Assembly: GCA_020631355.1 (NCBI GenBank)
Contig: JAHDHL010000045.1
Location: 1 to 38,919 of the forward strand
Length of the DNA stretch: 38,919 nt
From: Saprospiraceae bacterium
Lineage (GTDB): Bacteria > Bacteroidota > Bacteroidia > Chitinophagales > Saprospiraceae
Reading direction: 5' to 3'
Part shown: positions 25,501 to 33,188 of the stretch, in pieces
Numbering within the stretch: the first letter of the stretch is position 1
Layout: each line of letters starts with the position of its first letter
Made by a program: the position numbers and the translations under genes
Notes under the pieces: generated by a model
The model's database searches: none
What the model was told of the DNA's origin: nothing
Seen by the model: the letters and a program-made list of their open reading frames with translations, nothing else

Positions 25501-25600
25501 TGATGGGAATAGCAGTATCACATTCGTCATTGGCAGCCTGTGAGAATCCTTGACTGATCGCAAAAAGGGGGGCAACGAGTAAAAGAATAAATTTCTTCAT
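22598..25600 (-). CDS. secreted T9SS type B protein with PKD and SprB-like repeats
   Basis: 1000 residues. Signal peptide 1-20 (ending SQGFSQA). Two pre-peptidase C-terminal-like beta domains follow (about 22-330; GGLTVGQTYYIRVDGR). Then a PKD domain (about 345-425; GYSWNFG), about five SprB-type repeats of about 80 residues (about 430-840; GDYTVTVTN, GSYTINVLDANGC), and a type B T9SS sorting domain (about 905-1000; VFIPNTFTPNDDGANDIF, YDRWGGLVFRG). It should cross the outer membrane by the type IX system and stay on the cell surface or be released. Many paired cysteines. The likely role is adhesion or gliding; no catalytic domain is seen. Confidence 0.9.
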   Translation of the reverse strand: MKKFILLLVAPLFAISQGFSQAANDECDTAIPINNVVNWCSGVGEFSNETATASGFGGASCVTNVSHDVWFSFIAVAPDVTVTVIGNTSISPGGTLSAPEVSLYGGNCGGTINELQCETDNGNDGIEELYKGGLTVGQTYYIRVDGRFDAVGTFQLCISNYNPPVNPGSDCGTRAFLCDKSPFVVQSVIGAGNNPDELADSCLGGLGDNSESNSTWFAWTCGVSGSLTFTLTPTNPTDDLDFVVYELPNGVTDCSGKIVRRCMAAGDFNFPSPCMGPTGLNETSNDVNENPGCGGGNDSWLAALDMQAGVSYALAVNNFTSTGNGFSIEFGGTGEFEGPQARFNTDDSDNVVCIGSDLTFTDASSSSLGTIVGYSWNFGVDASPATASGTGPHQVTYNSVGTKSVVLTVENSLGCIVTHIENIIVDPCCDTDNAMAITGVSNELECFDDPNGAIDLSVTSPFPINSYEWSTGATTEDINGLTGGDYTVTVTNQFCDTIVDFNVFSPPPFDVDTVMTLATCNGGSDGTLTLNVSGATPPFSFQWYDSPGFVLSDNFRGGLPIGFYTVTIRDANDCEIDLNLEVRELELELDPNVNAVFEPSCNGFSDGRIELIISNGLPPYQFDWNDGNGFVSANTLENIPAGSYTINVLDANGCMGQFDFSVGEPDVLQVTLDSLDVSCFGEADGSIVPTTTGGTYPYAYQWSDGQTDSVAVGLVAGFYTVTVTDINGCVTQSDIEVIQPAELFITGIDVVDVICFGDATGEFTVHASGGNPPYLYSLDGVNFQTDSVITDVPAGTYNVTVLDGLDCTDSEASTITQPAELVANAGPDLEVNLGYSVTIQGSHLPLFKPVTIEWSPDYNLSCTDCFRPEATPFETTTYYLTITDDTGCTDVDSVTVNVLKERPVFIPNTFTPNDDGANDIFTAYGGPATSQIDKMEVYDRWGGLVFRGENLPAGNDAFLNGWDGTWNGEEMNSGVYVYWMNIRFVDGFVGLYKGDITLVR

Positions 25601-25637
25601 GGGCTTTGAGTTTTTAGTGGCATGGCTTATCAGTTGG

Positions 25638-25645
25638 CAAAAGTA
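25638..25645 (-). promoter_or_regulatory. -7 element of the T9SS protein gene
   Basis: On the minus strand, TACTTTTG matches TAnnTTTG exactly and lies 38 nt before the start codon. The -33 partner is weak (GTTATG about 20 nt upstream). The rest of the 268-nt divergent gap (25601-25868) shows no other feature except the -7-like box at 25857-25864. Confidence 0.5.
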
Positions 25646-25868
25646 AGCATAAGCCTTTCATTCATAACGAATTTCTAATAGAGAAACTTATGCAAAACAT
25701 TGAACGCTGCATGACAAAACGGGTCAATTGTCACACTTTGGACTTCCATTAGTTAAGACACTGAAAAAACACTTAGGTTTCATGTTATCCCCAGTTTAAT
25801 TATTCGCTAACATTCCATAGGACACATAATTCATTCAGAATGGTTGGTAATTCCATTACCTTTGGTGT

Positions 25869-26531
25869 ATGGAAGGACATATTTCAGACTACATTATACT
25901 CAAGAACAATCAATTCCTCATTTTCAATAAGCCTAATGGCTTACTCGTCCAATCCGGGCAGAGTGAGGATATTTCTCTTTTACATTTGGCTGAAGCCTAT
26001 TGCAAGCATCCCTTAGGATTGGTCCACCGATTGGATAGGCCTGCCAGTGGTGTCTGTTTGGTCGCCAAAAACAAAAAGGCATTGGCTCACTTCAATAAAC
26101 AGATGCAGGAGCGAACAGTCGGAAAAATCTATTGGGCTGTGGTACGAAAAGGTGAATTGGAACCAACAGGGACCCTTATCCACTATTTGAAAAGAAATGG
26201 GAAATCCAAGAAAGCGGAAGTAAGTAAAAAAGAAAAAAAGGGTTACCAAAAGGCCGAGTTGCGTTATACCATCAAATCTGAAATAGATAATTATATGCTT
26301 TTGGAGGTCGAATTGATAACGGGACGATTCCATCAGATTCGTGCCCAGCTCTCAGCCATAGGCTTTCCTATCAAAGGGGATGTAAAGTATGGTGCCAAAC
26401 GTTCCAACAAGAACCGGAGTATCCATCTACATGCCAGAGGACTGACATTCCAACACCCCGTGACCAAGGAGCGAATCGAAGCCATTGCAGATACACCTGA
26501 CGACACGATCTGGGGCGCATTCGATATCTGA
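25869..26531 (+). CDS. RluA-family RNA pseudouridine synthase
   Basis: 220 residues. It isomerises uridine to pseudouridine in rRNA or tRNA. The catalytic motif GLVHRLDRPASGVCLVAK is intact (the aspartate in HRLDR), followed by the family blocks YWAVVRKG and LEVELITGRFHQIRAQL. There is no S4 domain, so it is a short RluA/RluC-like form; the target position cannot be told. A -7-like box TACCTTTG ends 5 nt before the ATG, which would make the mRNA leaderless or nearly so. Confidence 0.93.
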   Translation: MEGHISDYIILKNNQFLIFNKPNGLLVQSGQSEDISLLHLAEAYCKHPLGLVHRLDRPASGVCLVAKNKKALAHFNKQMQERTVGKIYWAVVRKGELEPTGTLIHYLKRNGKSKKAEVSKKEKKGYQKAELRYTIKSEIDNYMLLEVELITGRFHQIRAQLSAIGFPIKGDVKYGAKRSNKNRSIHLHARGLTFQHPVTKERIEAIADTPDDTIWGAFDI

Positions 26532-26630
26532 TGCATTTAGTGAGCATTTACCTAAACTTCTATTCCCGCATTCTATTTTTTAATTTAGCAGCAAATTCTT
26601 CATTTCCCACAGGGATAAAATATAGCTAAC

Positions 26631-28793
26631 ATGAAAATCCGATTATTGATCTTTTTCTTTCTATTGCCCCTTACTTTCAGTATTGCGCAGGATGATAATG
26701 ATATTTCCTTGGAACAAATTTGGCGGGACTATATGTTTTTCCCCAATAGGGTTCCGGGATTCAACTTCCTCAAGGACGGTCAGCATTATTCTAAATTCAA
26801 GAATAACAACATCGTCAAATATGATATCACTACAGGAAAAGAGGCTGCTACCATCCTGAATGGCAATGCTGTGGATGAGGATAAATTGGGTGTAATGGAT
26901 AGTTACACTTTCAGTGAGGACGAAAGTAAGATTATCATTGAAACAGAAAGCGAGAGCATCTATAGACGTTCGTCCAAAGGAATATTCTATGTCTACGACA
27001 CCAAAGATAACAAGCTTGAGCTTATATCTGACTTAGGAAAGATACAATACCCAACGTTCTCGCCTGATGCATCCAAAATCGCCTTTGTATTCGAGAACAA
27101 CTTGTATTACAAGGATTTGAAAACAGGCAAACAACACCAACTCAGCATTGATGGTAGTAAGAACCAACTGATTTTTGGTGCGACGGATTGGGTATATGAG
27201 GAGGAATTCTCATTCGCAAAGGCTTTCTGGTGGTCTCCTGATGGTCAAAAGATTGCTTATTTGGGTTTTGATGAAAGCAAGGTCAAGGAATTTACCATGA
27301 CGCTCTACAACGATGATATGTACCCTGAATATGAGACATTCAAATATCCGAAAGTTGGGGAGGATAATTCCAAGGTATATGCATTCATCTATCATTTGGA
27401 AAATGAAGAAACCGTTCCTGTGGACATGAGTGATTATGAATACATCCCTCGCTTGAAATGGACACAAGACCCTAATCAGTTGTGTGTCTTCAAGATGAAT
27501 CGTTGGCAGAATGATCTGGAATTGTTGTTGGCGGATGCCAAAACAGGTAGCACCACTTCTCTCTACAAGGAAACAAGTAAATATTACATTGACATCCATG
27601 ATAACCTGACATTCCTTAAGGATGGTAAGCATTTCGTCTGGACCAGTGAAAAGAGTGGATACAATCATATTTACCTCCATGACATGAAAGGAAAGCAAGT
27701 CAAGGCCATTACCAAAGGGAAATGGGAAGTGACCGAAATGTATGGTGTGGATGAGAAGAATGGAAAGGTATTCTATCAATCAGCACAGGAATCCCCTTTA
27801 AGACGGGATGCTTATTGTGTCTCCGTAAAAGGTGGAAAGGCAAAAAAACTAACATCAACGGAAGGTTGGAATGATGTACAATTCAGTAGTACATTTTCCT
27901 ATTTCGTGAATAATCACTCTACAGCCAACCAACCCAGCATCTATACAGTGTATGATGCTGATGGCAACAAGGTGAGGGAAATCGAAAATAACAGTTACCT
28001 AAGAGGTGTAATGGAAACCTACAAGGTACAGCCTGTTGAATTCTTTGATTTCAAGACTTCGGAGGGTGTAACCCTTAATGGCTGGATGATGAAGCCCAAG
28101 GATTTCGATTCGAACAAGGAATATCCTGTATTCATGACTGAATATGGAGGTCCGGGTAGCCAGGAAGTAGTGGACAAGTGGAACGCTTTTGATTATTGGT
28201 GGCACCAGATGTTGTTACAGAAAGGATATATCGTTGCCTGTGTGGATAATCGTGGTACCGGTGGACGAGGAGAGGAATTCAAGAAGATGACCTACCTGCA
28301 ATTGGGCAAGTATGAAACAATCGATCAGATTGAAGCGGCCAAATGGTTAGGTAAGCAATCCTATGTGGATGCAGACAGAATCGGCATCTTCGGATGGAGC
28401 TATGGAGGTTATTTATCTTCCCTTTGCATACTTAAGGGCAATGATGTCTTCAAGGCTGCCATAGCCGTGGCTCCTGTCACCAATTGGAAATGGTATGATA
28501 CCATCTATACCGAGCGATACATGAGGGATACCAAGGAAAATGAAAAGGGATATAAGGAGAACTCTCCTGTTTATTTTGCTGACCGCCTGAAAGGAAATTA
28601 TTTACTCATACATGGTGTGGCGGATGACAATGTACATTTCCAACATGCTGCCGAAATGTCCAAGGAACTCATCAAGCACAATAAGCAATTCGATACTTAT
28701 TATTATCCCAATAAGAATCACGGTATTTATGGAGGTCTGACCCGTTTGCACCTGTATACCAAGATGACGAATTTCCTTTTGGAAAAATTGTAA
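26631..28793 (+). CDS. dipeptidyl peptidase IV (S9B family)
   Basis: 720 residues. Signal peptide 1-19 (LIFFFLLPLTFSIAQ). An eight-bladed beta-propeller follows (about 45-470) and then an alpha/beta-hydrolase domain. The triad is S590 in FGWSYGGYLS, D665 in GVADDNVHF and H697 in KNHGIYG. The substrate-binding double-Glu motif is visible as VYEEEFSFAKAFWWS. It removes X-Pro or X-Ala dipeptides from peptide N-termini in the periplasm, supporting peptide use. It stands alone, and a 13-bp inverted repeat follows the stop. Confidence 0.95.
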   Translation: MKIRLLIFFFLLPLTFSIAQDDNDISLEQIWRDYMFFPNRVPGFNFLKDGQHYSKFKNNNIVKYDITTGKEAATILNGNAVDEDKLGVMDSYTFSEDESKIIIETESESIYRRSSKGIFYVYDTKDNKLELISDLGKIQYPTFSPDASKIAFVFENNLYYKDLKTGKQHQLSIDGSKNQLIFGATDWVYEEEFSFAKAFWWSPDGQKIAYLGFDESKVKEFTMTLYNDDMYPEYETFKYPKVGEDNSKVYAFIYHLENEETVPVDMSDYEYIPRLKWTQDPNQLCVFKMNRWQNDLELLLADAKTGSTTSLYKETSKYYIDIHDNLTFLKDGKHFVWTSEKSGYNHIYLHDMKGKQVKAITKGKWEVTEMYGVDEKNGKVFYQSAQESPLRRDAYCVSVKGGKAKKLTSTEGWNDVQFSSTFSYFVNNHSTANQPSIYTVYDADGNKVREIENNSYLRGVMETYKVQPVEFFDFKTSEGVTLNGWMMKPKDFDSNKEYPVFMTEYGGPGSQEVVDKWNAFDYWWHQMLLQKGYIVACVDNRGTGGRGEEFKKMTYLQLGKYETIDQIEAAKWLGKQSYVDADRIGIFGWSYGGYLSSLCILKGNDVFKAAIAVAPVTNWKWYDTIYTERYMRDTKENEKGYKENSPVYFADRLKGNYLLIHGVADDNVHFQHAAEMSKELIKHNKQFDTYYYPNKNHGIYGGLTRLHLYTKMTNFLLEKL

Positions 28794-28800
28794 TACTTTC

Positions 28801-28881
28801 ATTGGAATCCAATGTTCAAGTCGCAGGATAAGGCAGTTATACACTATCGTCCACACCTGAATTTGGATATTGGATTCCAAT
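28801..28881. repeat. 13-bp inverted repeat after the DPP IV gene
   Basis: ATTGGAATCCAAT (28801-28813) and its reverse complement (28869-28881) enclose 55 nt. Each arm is itself nearly palindromic. It is possibly a large terminator hairpin; no T tract. The rest of the 220-nt gap to the next gene holds nothing I can name. Confidence 0.5.
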
Positions 28882-29013
28882 TATTCCATTAACAACTTAT
28901 TCACAGTCATTTACCGAAATCTTAAACTTAAAAAATCTGATAATACCCATTTGAGAAGGTTCGTTTGATGTCCTATATCATCAAAGCTTGTTCAAACAAA
29001 AAAACTCCTCGGC

Positions 29014-29388
29014 ATGTATAATAAGCTATCTAAAATCGGACTCTTTCTTCCTCAGATTTACTTCTTTGCCATTTGCTGCATTATTGCAGCGAATCCCAAT
29101 TTCGTCATGATTGGTGTGGCCGTATTCCTTTTGGCTCTCATTTTCATCAAGAATAAGATACTGAATGTTGGTGTAGCTGCTTTTTTATTGTTTTTCTCTT
29201 TCTGGATGCTTCTGGCATTCCTTTCCGATTTCCATGAAATTACCATTATGGACCAAAAAGCCTGGGAATTCGTTATTCTGGGAAGTTTATTCGTATTGGC
29301 TAATTTCGCTATGTCCCTACTTATGGGATATCCCTTTTTCAGAGAGCAGGTCCTCATTAGCAAGGGAGACGATTACTACATTGCCTAA
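29014..29388 (+). CDS. small membrane protein of unknown function
   Basis: 124 residues with about four transmembrane helices: IGLFLPQIYFFAICCIIA, MIGVAVFLLALIFI, VGVAAFLLFFSFWMLLAFL and FVILGSLFVLANFAMSLLM. The soluble ends are very short. No motif is recognised. It lies between DPP IV and the HIT protein on the same strand. The continuous frame with clean membrane periodicity supports a real gene; function unknown. Confidence 0.75.
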   Translation: MYNKLSKIGLFLPQIYFFAICCIIAANPNFVMIGVAVFLLALIFIKNKILNVGVAAFLLFFSFWMLLAFLSDFHEITIMDQKAWEFVILGSLFVLANFAMSLLMGYPFFREQVLISKGDDYYIA

Positions 29389-29461
29389 ATTCCCATTCCT
29401 AGTTTGAAAACTTGTCTGCATTGTAAGGTCTGAGTATATTCGCCTTACAACTTCATGACTT

Positions 29462-29869
29462 ATGGCTTCTATCTTTACCAAGATTGTAAATGGGGAAATC
29501 CCATCCTATAAAATTGCAGAAACAGAGGATTATTACGCATTCCTCGATATCAATCCATTGGCTGCGGGACACACATTGTGTATTCCCAAAAAGGAAGTGG
29601 ATTACATCTTCGATTTGGATGATGACACCTTAGCAGGGCTTCATCTATTCGCCAAGAAAGTAGCCAAGGCATTGGAAACCTGCCTACCTTGCAAGAGAGT
29701 GGGCGTATTGGTTATTGGTACGGAGGTTCCTCATGCACACATACACCTTATTCCATTCCAGCATGAAGCCCAAATGGCCATCACTTCCATCAAGGCAAGT
29801 ATTAGTAAGGAAAGAATGGCTGAGATTGCCCAACAGGTGAGTACGCAATATGAGACAATGAATACCTAA
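29462..29869 (+). CDS. HIT-family nucleotide hydrolase/transferase
   Basis: 135 residues, the usual length. The histidine triad is H91-x-H93-x-H95 in VPHAHIHLIPF. The N-terminal block ASIFTKIVNGEIPSYKIAE and DINPLAAGHTLCIPKKE are canonical for the HinT/Hit branch. It probably hydrolyses AMP-linked substrates such as adenosine phosphoramidates in the cytoplasm. The stop codon lies in the shared terminator hairpin with the convergent RNase G gene. Confidence 0.95.
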   Translation: MASIFTKIVNGEIPSYKIAETEDYYAFLDINPLAAGHTLCIPKKEVDYIFDLDDDTLAGLHLFAKKVAKALETCLPCKRVGVLVIGTEVPHAHIHLIPFQHEAQMAITSIKASISKERMAEIAQQVSTQYETMNT

Positions 29870-29906
29870 TGATGAAATCAGACTCCTAGAGTCTGATTTC
29901 ATCATT
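29868..29906. terminator. bidirectional terminator overlapping two stop codons
   Basis: A 16-bp perfect stem (AATGATGAAATCAGAC 29868-29883 with 29891-29906), extendable by two pairs. The stem and loop include the stop of the HIT gene (29867-29869) and the stop of rng (29886-29888), so the convergent genes share one very compact terminator. Confidence 0.8.
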
Positions 29907-31439
29907 ATTGGTATCAAAAAACTTATATTCCATCAAGGCGAAATCATAGGAACCCTCAACCTTGACCCTACGGCCATACTTGAGCCACCAGCCCATGCGT
30001 TTGCTTGGGAATCCCTTGGTGAAATAGGCTTCCAGATAAGGATGCACCTTGAGTCTTAATCTAATCTTTGGATGGGATTGCATGATGAATTCCAAATCCC
30101 TTTCAACTTCTTCCGTTACCAGTAAGGATGACTGTACCTTTCCTGTTCCATTACAACTGGAACAGAGCTCGGAGGTATCAATCTTCACCACAGGCCCCGT
30201 TCGTTGGCGGGTGATTTGCATCAAACCGAACTTACTCAAAGGAAGAATGGTGTGTTGTGCCCGATCCTTTTTCATGAATTGCTTCATCTTGGAAAGCAAC
30301 TCTTTTCTATGGTCGGCATTCTTCATATCAATGAAATCTATGATAATCAGACCTCCGATGTCCCTCAATCTAAGTTGGCGAGCAATCTCAGCAGCAGATT
30401 CCAGATTCACCCGTAGTGAACTCTGATCTACCCCACCGCTATTGGTCGGAATTTTCTGGCCACTGTTCACATCAATGACGTGCATTGCTTCCGTGTGTTC
30501 GATAACCAGGTATGCCCCACTTTTCATCGTTACGGTCTTACCGAATGATGTCTTGATTTGGCGGGTTACGCCATATTCATCAAAAATGGGTCTTCGTCCC
30601 TTGTGCATCTTCACCATATCCACCTTGCTCGGTGCTATGCCTCCCATGAATGTTCGGATGTTCTGATACATTTCCGAGTCATTCACCACGATTCTATTGA
30701 ATGAGTCACTCAACAAATCCCTAAGGATACTGGATGTCTTATCCAATTCGCTCAACAGTTTCCTAGGAGGTTTGGCTCCGACCAGTTGTTGTTGTACCTG
30801 TTTCCATTTGGACATCAAGGACATGATTTCCTCATGGAGGTCGGCTACTTTCTTACCCTCAGCTGCTGTTCTTACAATCAAGCCGAAATTTTTCGGCTTG
30901 ATGCTTTCCACCAATGCCTGTAACCTTTTCCTCTCATCGGAATTGCTCACTTTCTTGGAAACATTCACTCCATTCTGGAATGGTGCCAAGACAACATAGC
31001 GTCCCGGAATTGTGATTTCACAACTCAGCCGAGGTCCCTTTGTTGATATGGGTTCCTTGAGAATCTGTACCAGTACCGCATCCTTTTTCTTTAAGACCTG
31101 ATCAATCTTACCTGTCTTAATGATATCGGATTCTATCTTGAAATCATCCAGCCTATGTGTTGTCTGAGAACCATGAATGCTTCCTTTGGTGAATTTCAAC
31201 AAAGATTTCAGTTTGGGTCCCAAATCGGTATAATGAAGGAATGAATCCTTTTTATATCCTGTATCAACAAATGCTGCATTCAGGCCAGGCATGGTTCGCT
31301 TGACCTGTCCAAGAAAAATATCTCCGACGGTGAAGTTGGTATTGGTCTTTTGATGATGGATTTCCACTAAACGCCCTTGTTCCAGCAAGGCAATCTGAAC
31401 AACGGTGGGTGTGGAATCAATAATTAGTTCCTTTTCCAC
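29886..31439 (-). CDS. rng: ribonuclease G/E family endoribonuclease
   Basis: 517 residues. An S1 RNA-binding domain lies near 37-125 (VGDIFLGQVKRTMPGLNAAFVD). The catalytic DNase I-like domain contains HVIDVNSGQ and GGLIIIDFIDM, the two metal-binding aspartates. The zinc link is CSSCNGTG. There is no long C-terminal scaffold, so this is the RNase G form. It processes rRNA and cuts single-stranded A/U-rich RNA. It lies about 330 nt downstream of the HU-TPR-small protein group. Confidence 0.95.
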   Translation of the reverse strand: MEKELIIDSTPTVVQIALLEQGRLVEIHHQKTNTNFTVGDIFLGQVKRTMPGLNAAFVDTGYKKDSFLHYTDLGPKLKSLLKFTKGSIHGSQTTHRLDDFKIESDIIKTGKIDQVLKKKDAVLVQILKEPISTKGPRLSCEITIPGRYVVLAPFQNGVNVSKKVSNSDERKRLQALVESIKPKNFGLIVRTAAEGKKVADLHEEIMSLMSKWKQVQQQLVGAKPPRKLLSELDKTSSILRDLLSDSFNRIVVNDSEMYQNIRTFMGGIAPSKVDMVKMHKGRRPIFDEYGVTRQIKTSFGKTVTMKSGAYLVIEHTEAMHVIDVNSGQKIPTNSGGVDQSSLRVNLESAAEIARQLRLRDIGGLIIIDFIDMKNADHRKELLSKMKQFMKKDRAQHTILPLSKFGLMQITRQRTGPVVKIDTSELCSSCNGTGKVQSSLLVTEEVERDLEFIMQSHPKIRLRLKVHPYLEAYFTKGFPSKRMGWWLKYGRRVKVEGSYDFALMEYKFFDTNNDEIRL

Positions 31440-31770
31440 GTTACTATCCGTTTTACCATCTTGTATCTAGGTGGTATTCAGGCTTGGAATGAGATGAATA
31501 GATGCGGATAATCAGGTATTGCGTAGAATGGCTAAAATTCTTATTCAATTGGTTTTGGTAGGTCGGCCGTATCCAGTAGGGCAATAGTTTCTTGTTATGT
31601 GTGTTATTCGTTTAGAACTTGATCCTACAACCTTTATCCGAGATTTATTCTTTTCTCATAAAACAAGCCATGCCTGTACCGATTAACTCGATACAGGCTT
31701 AACTCTCTAGATCCATGAGTTTGTAGTCATATACCGACCCAATAGTCGGAAATGATACAAGCTCTAGATA
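31440..31770. other. intergenic stretch upstream of rng
   Basis: 331 nt. It holds a 7-bp hairpin GCCTGTA/TACAGGC (31672-31678 with 31692-31698), followed on the minus strand by GTTTTATG, probably a weak terminator of the small gene. A CCGAC/GTCGG hairpin lies near 31734-31749. No credible reading frame and no perfect promoter are seen. Confidence 0.45.
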
Positions 31771-31866
31771 TTATCTATTCTTCTTCTTATGACGATTCTT
31801 ACGCAATCTCTTCTTACGCTTATGCGTAGCAATCTTATGTCTTTTCCTTTTCTTACCACAAGGCAT
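31771..31866 (-). CDS. 31-residue very basic protein, ribosome-associated type
   Basis: The minus-strand frame reads MPCGKKRKRHKIATHKRKKR then LRKNRHKKKNR and stops (TAA). More than half the residues are K, R or H. The MPxGKKRKRHKxATHKRKKR pattern is one I recall as conserved across Bacteroidota beside HU and RNase G genes, usually unnamed. The composition points to rRNA binding, and a lineage-specific ribosomal protein is plausible. It follows the TPR gene by 27 nt in the HU operon. Too short for most gene callers. Confidence 0.8.
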   Translation of the reverse strand: MPCGKKRKRHKIATHKRKKRLRKNRHKKKNR

Positions 31867-31893
31867 AATCTCTACCTTTTAATGATTATAAAA

Positions 31894-32670
31894 TTATTTA
31901 TTCAGAAGTGCTTCGAACTTTGCAGCGTTAGCTGTATCACCCATACCCTGATAGGCATTGATGAGTAATCGAATCACTTGTATGTTATCTGGTTGTACAC
32001 TGTAGGCCTTTTCCAAACGCTCCACAGCTTTTTCGTACTGTCCGGTCCTGATGGCCAGACTTCCCAATTGGGCCAGTACTCCAACGTCCTCAGGATGGTC
32101 ATCCAACAAATCCCTTAGCATCAGGATACCTTTCATAGGTTGGTCTTCCGGAGGCATTTCCACATAACACAATGCCAGATTTGTTCTGTGCCTTGTGTTA
32201 TCGGGATTTTCCGAAATCGCATTTTCCAATGCTTTTATAGCTCTACCTTGGCAAAACTTTTTCGTGTCTTCTGCTTCGTATTTCTTGATACCAAGAATAT
32301 AAGTTGTACCTGCTATGGACCAGCTTTCCTCATTGTTCCTGAACTCTGCAATTTCCTCTGCATAAATTCCTGCGAGGGCAGGTTCACCGATTTGGAACCA
32401 AGCACCTGATAGATTCTCCAACCATTTGATTCTTGTAGAATCATCTGTTGCGGATTCTGCCAGATCTGTAAACTGTCTGATATCCCCCAATTGTTCGGGA
32501 GAATACTTTTCCATAGCTTTTCTCAGAAGGGCCGTCTTATCGGTAGTTTCCATTTCAATCGCTCTTGTGCGATCTACTTCTGTTCTTTTGCTAGGTTTGG
32601 TTGGAAAGAAATACAGACCCAATACCATGACCAAGGCCAATACCAATACCAGGATCTGATTTCTGTTCAT
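31894..32670 (-). CDS. membrane-anchored TPR protein
   Basis: 258 residues. An N-terminal membrane anchor (ILVLVLALVMVLGLYFF, about 5-22) is followed by charged helices and TPR units over about 110-255 (AIKALENAISENPDNTRHRTNLALCY, then GQYEKAVERLEKAYSVQPDN). The position between HU and the small basic protein is conserved as I recall it in Bacteroidota. Function unknown; TPRs indicate a protein-binding scaffold at the periplasmic side of the membrane. Confidence 0.85.
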   Translation of the reverse strand: MNRNQILVLVLALVMVLGLYFFPTKPSKRTEVDRTRAIEMETTDKTALLRKAMEKYSPEQLGDIRQFTDLAESATDDSTRIKWLENLSGAWFQIGEPALAGIYAEEIAEFRNNEESWSIAGTTYILGIKKYEAEDTKKFCQGRAIKALENAISENPDNTRHRTNLALCYVEMPPEDQPMKGILMLRDLLDDHPEDVGVLAQLGSLAIRTGQYEKAVERLEKAYSVQPDNIQVIRLLINAYQGMGDTANAAKFEALLNK

Positions 32671-32680
32671 ATTCGTTTAC

Positions 32681-32986
32681 TTAGGCGTCTTTTAAATCCT
32701 TAGGATCAACATTTTCCTTTACCTGCTCAACGAATACTTTCGCTGGCTTGAAGGATGGGATACAGTGCTCTGGAATTTCGATAGCCACATTCTTCTTGAT
32801 ATGACGACCAATCTTCTTTGCTCTTGTCTTGATAATAAAAGAACCAAATCCTCTAACATATACATTCTCTCCATCAGACAATGTATCTTTCACTTCCTTA
32901 AAAAACTGTTCAAGTGTTACCAAAACATCCACTTTAGGAATTCCTGTCTTTTCTGATATACTATTGACTAAATCCGCTTTTCTCAT
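32681..32986 (-). CDS. HU/IHF-family DNA-binding protein
   Basis: 101 residues. MRKADLVNSISEKTGIPK and GENVYVRGFGSFIIKTRAKKIGR are canonical. The DNA-intercalating arm is IPEHCIPSFKPAK, with proline at the tip region. It bends DNA and compacts the nucleoid. It is the first gene of a small operon with the TPR protein (10-nt gap) and the 31-residue protein. Confidence 0.95.
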   Translation of the reverse strand: MRKADLVNSISEKTGIPKVDVLVTLEQFFKEVKDTLSDGENVYVRGFGSFIIKTRAKKIGRHIKKNVAIEIPEHCIPSFKPAKVFVEQVKENVDPKDLKDA

Positions 32987-33138
32987 CTGCGTATCTCTAT
33001 TTACAATCCTTTAATAATGAATAAAATATGCGGAGGTTTCGCACAAAGCGATGCAAATGTCGATATTTTTTTGTTGATTTAAAAATCCTATTGACGTAAA
33101 ATCTTAATTTTCAACGTTAAATATCAACTAAAAAAGAA

Positions 33139-33170
33139 AAAGGGAGATCATCATGAGACAATCTCCCTTT
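33139..33170 (-). terminator. terminator of the giant repeat protein gene
   Basis: A 10-bp stem AAAGGGAGAT (33139-33148) pairs with 33161-33170, with a 12-nt loop. It is followed on the minus strand by a T-rich run (TTCTTTTTT). It lies about 20 nt after the stop codon. Confidence 0.8.
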
Positions 33171-33188
33171 CCATATTACTAGGATTCC

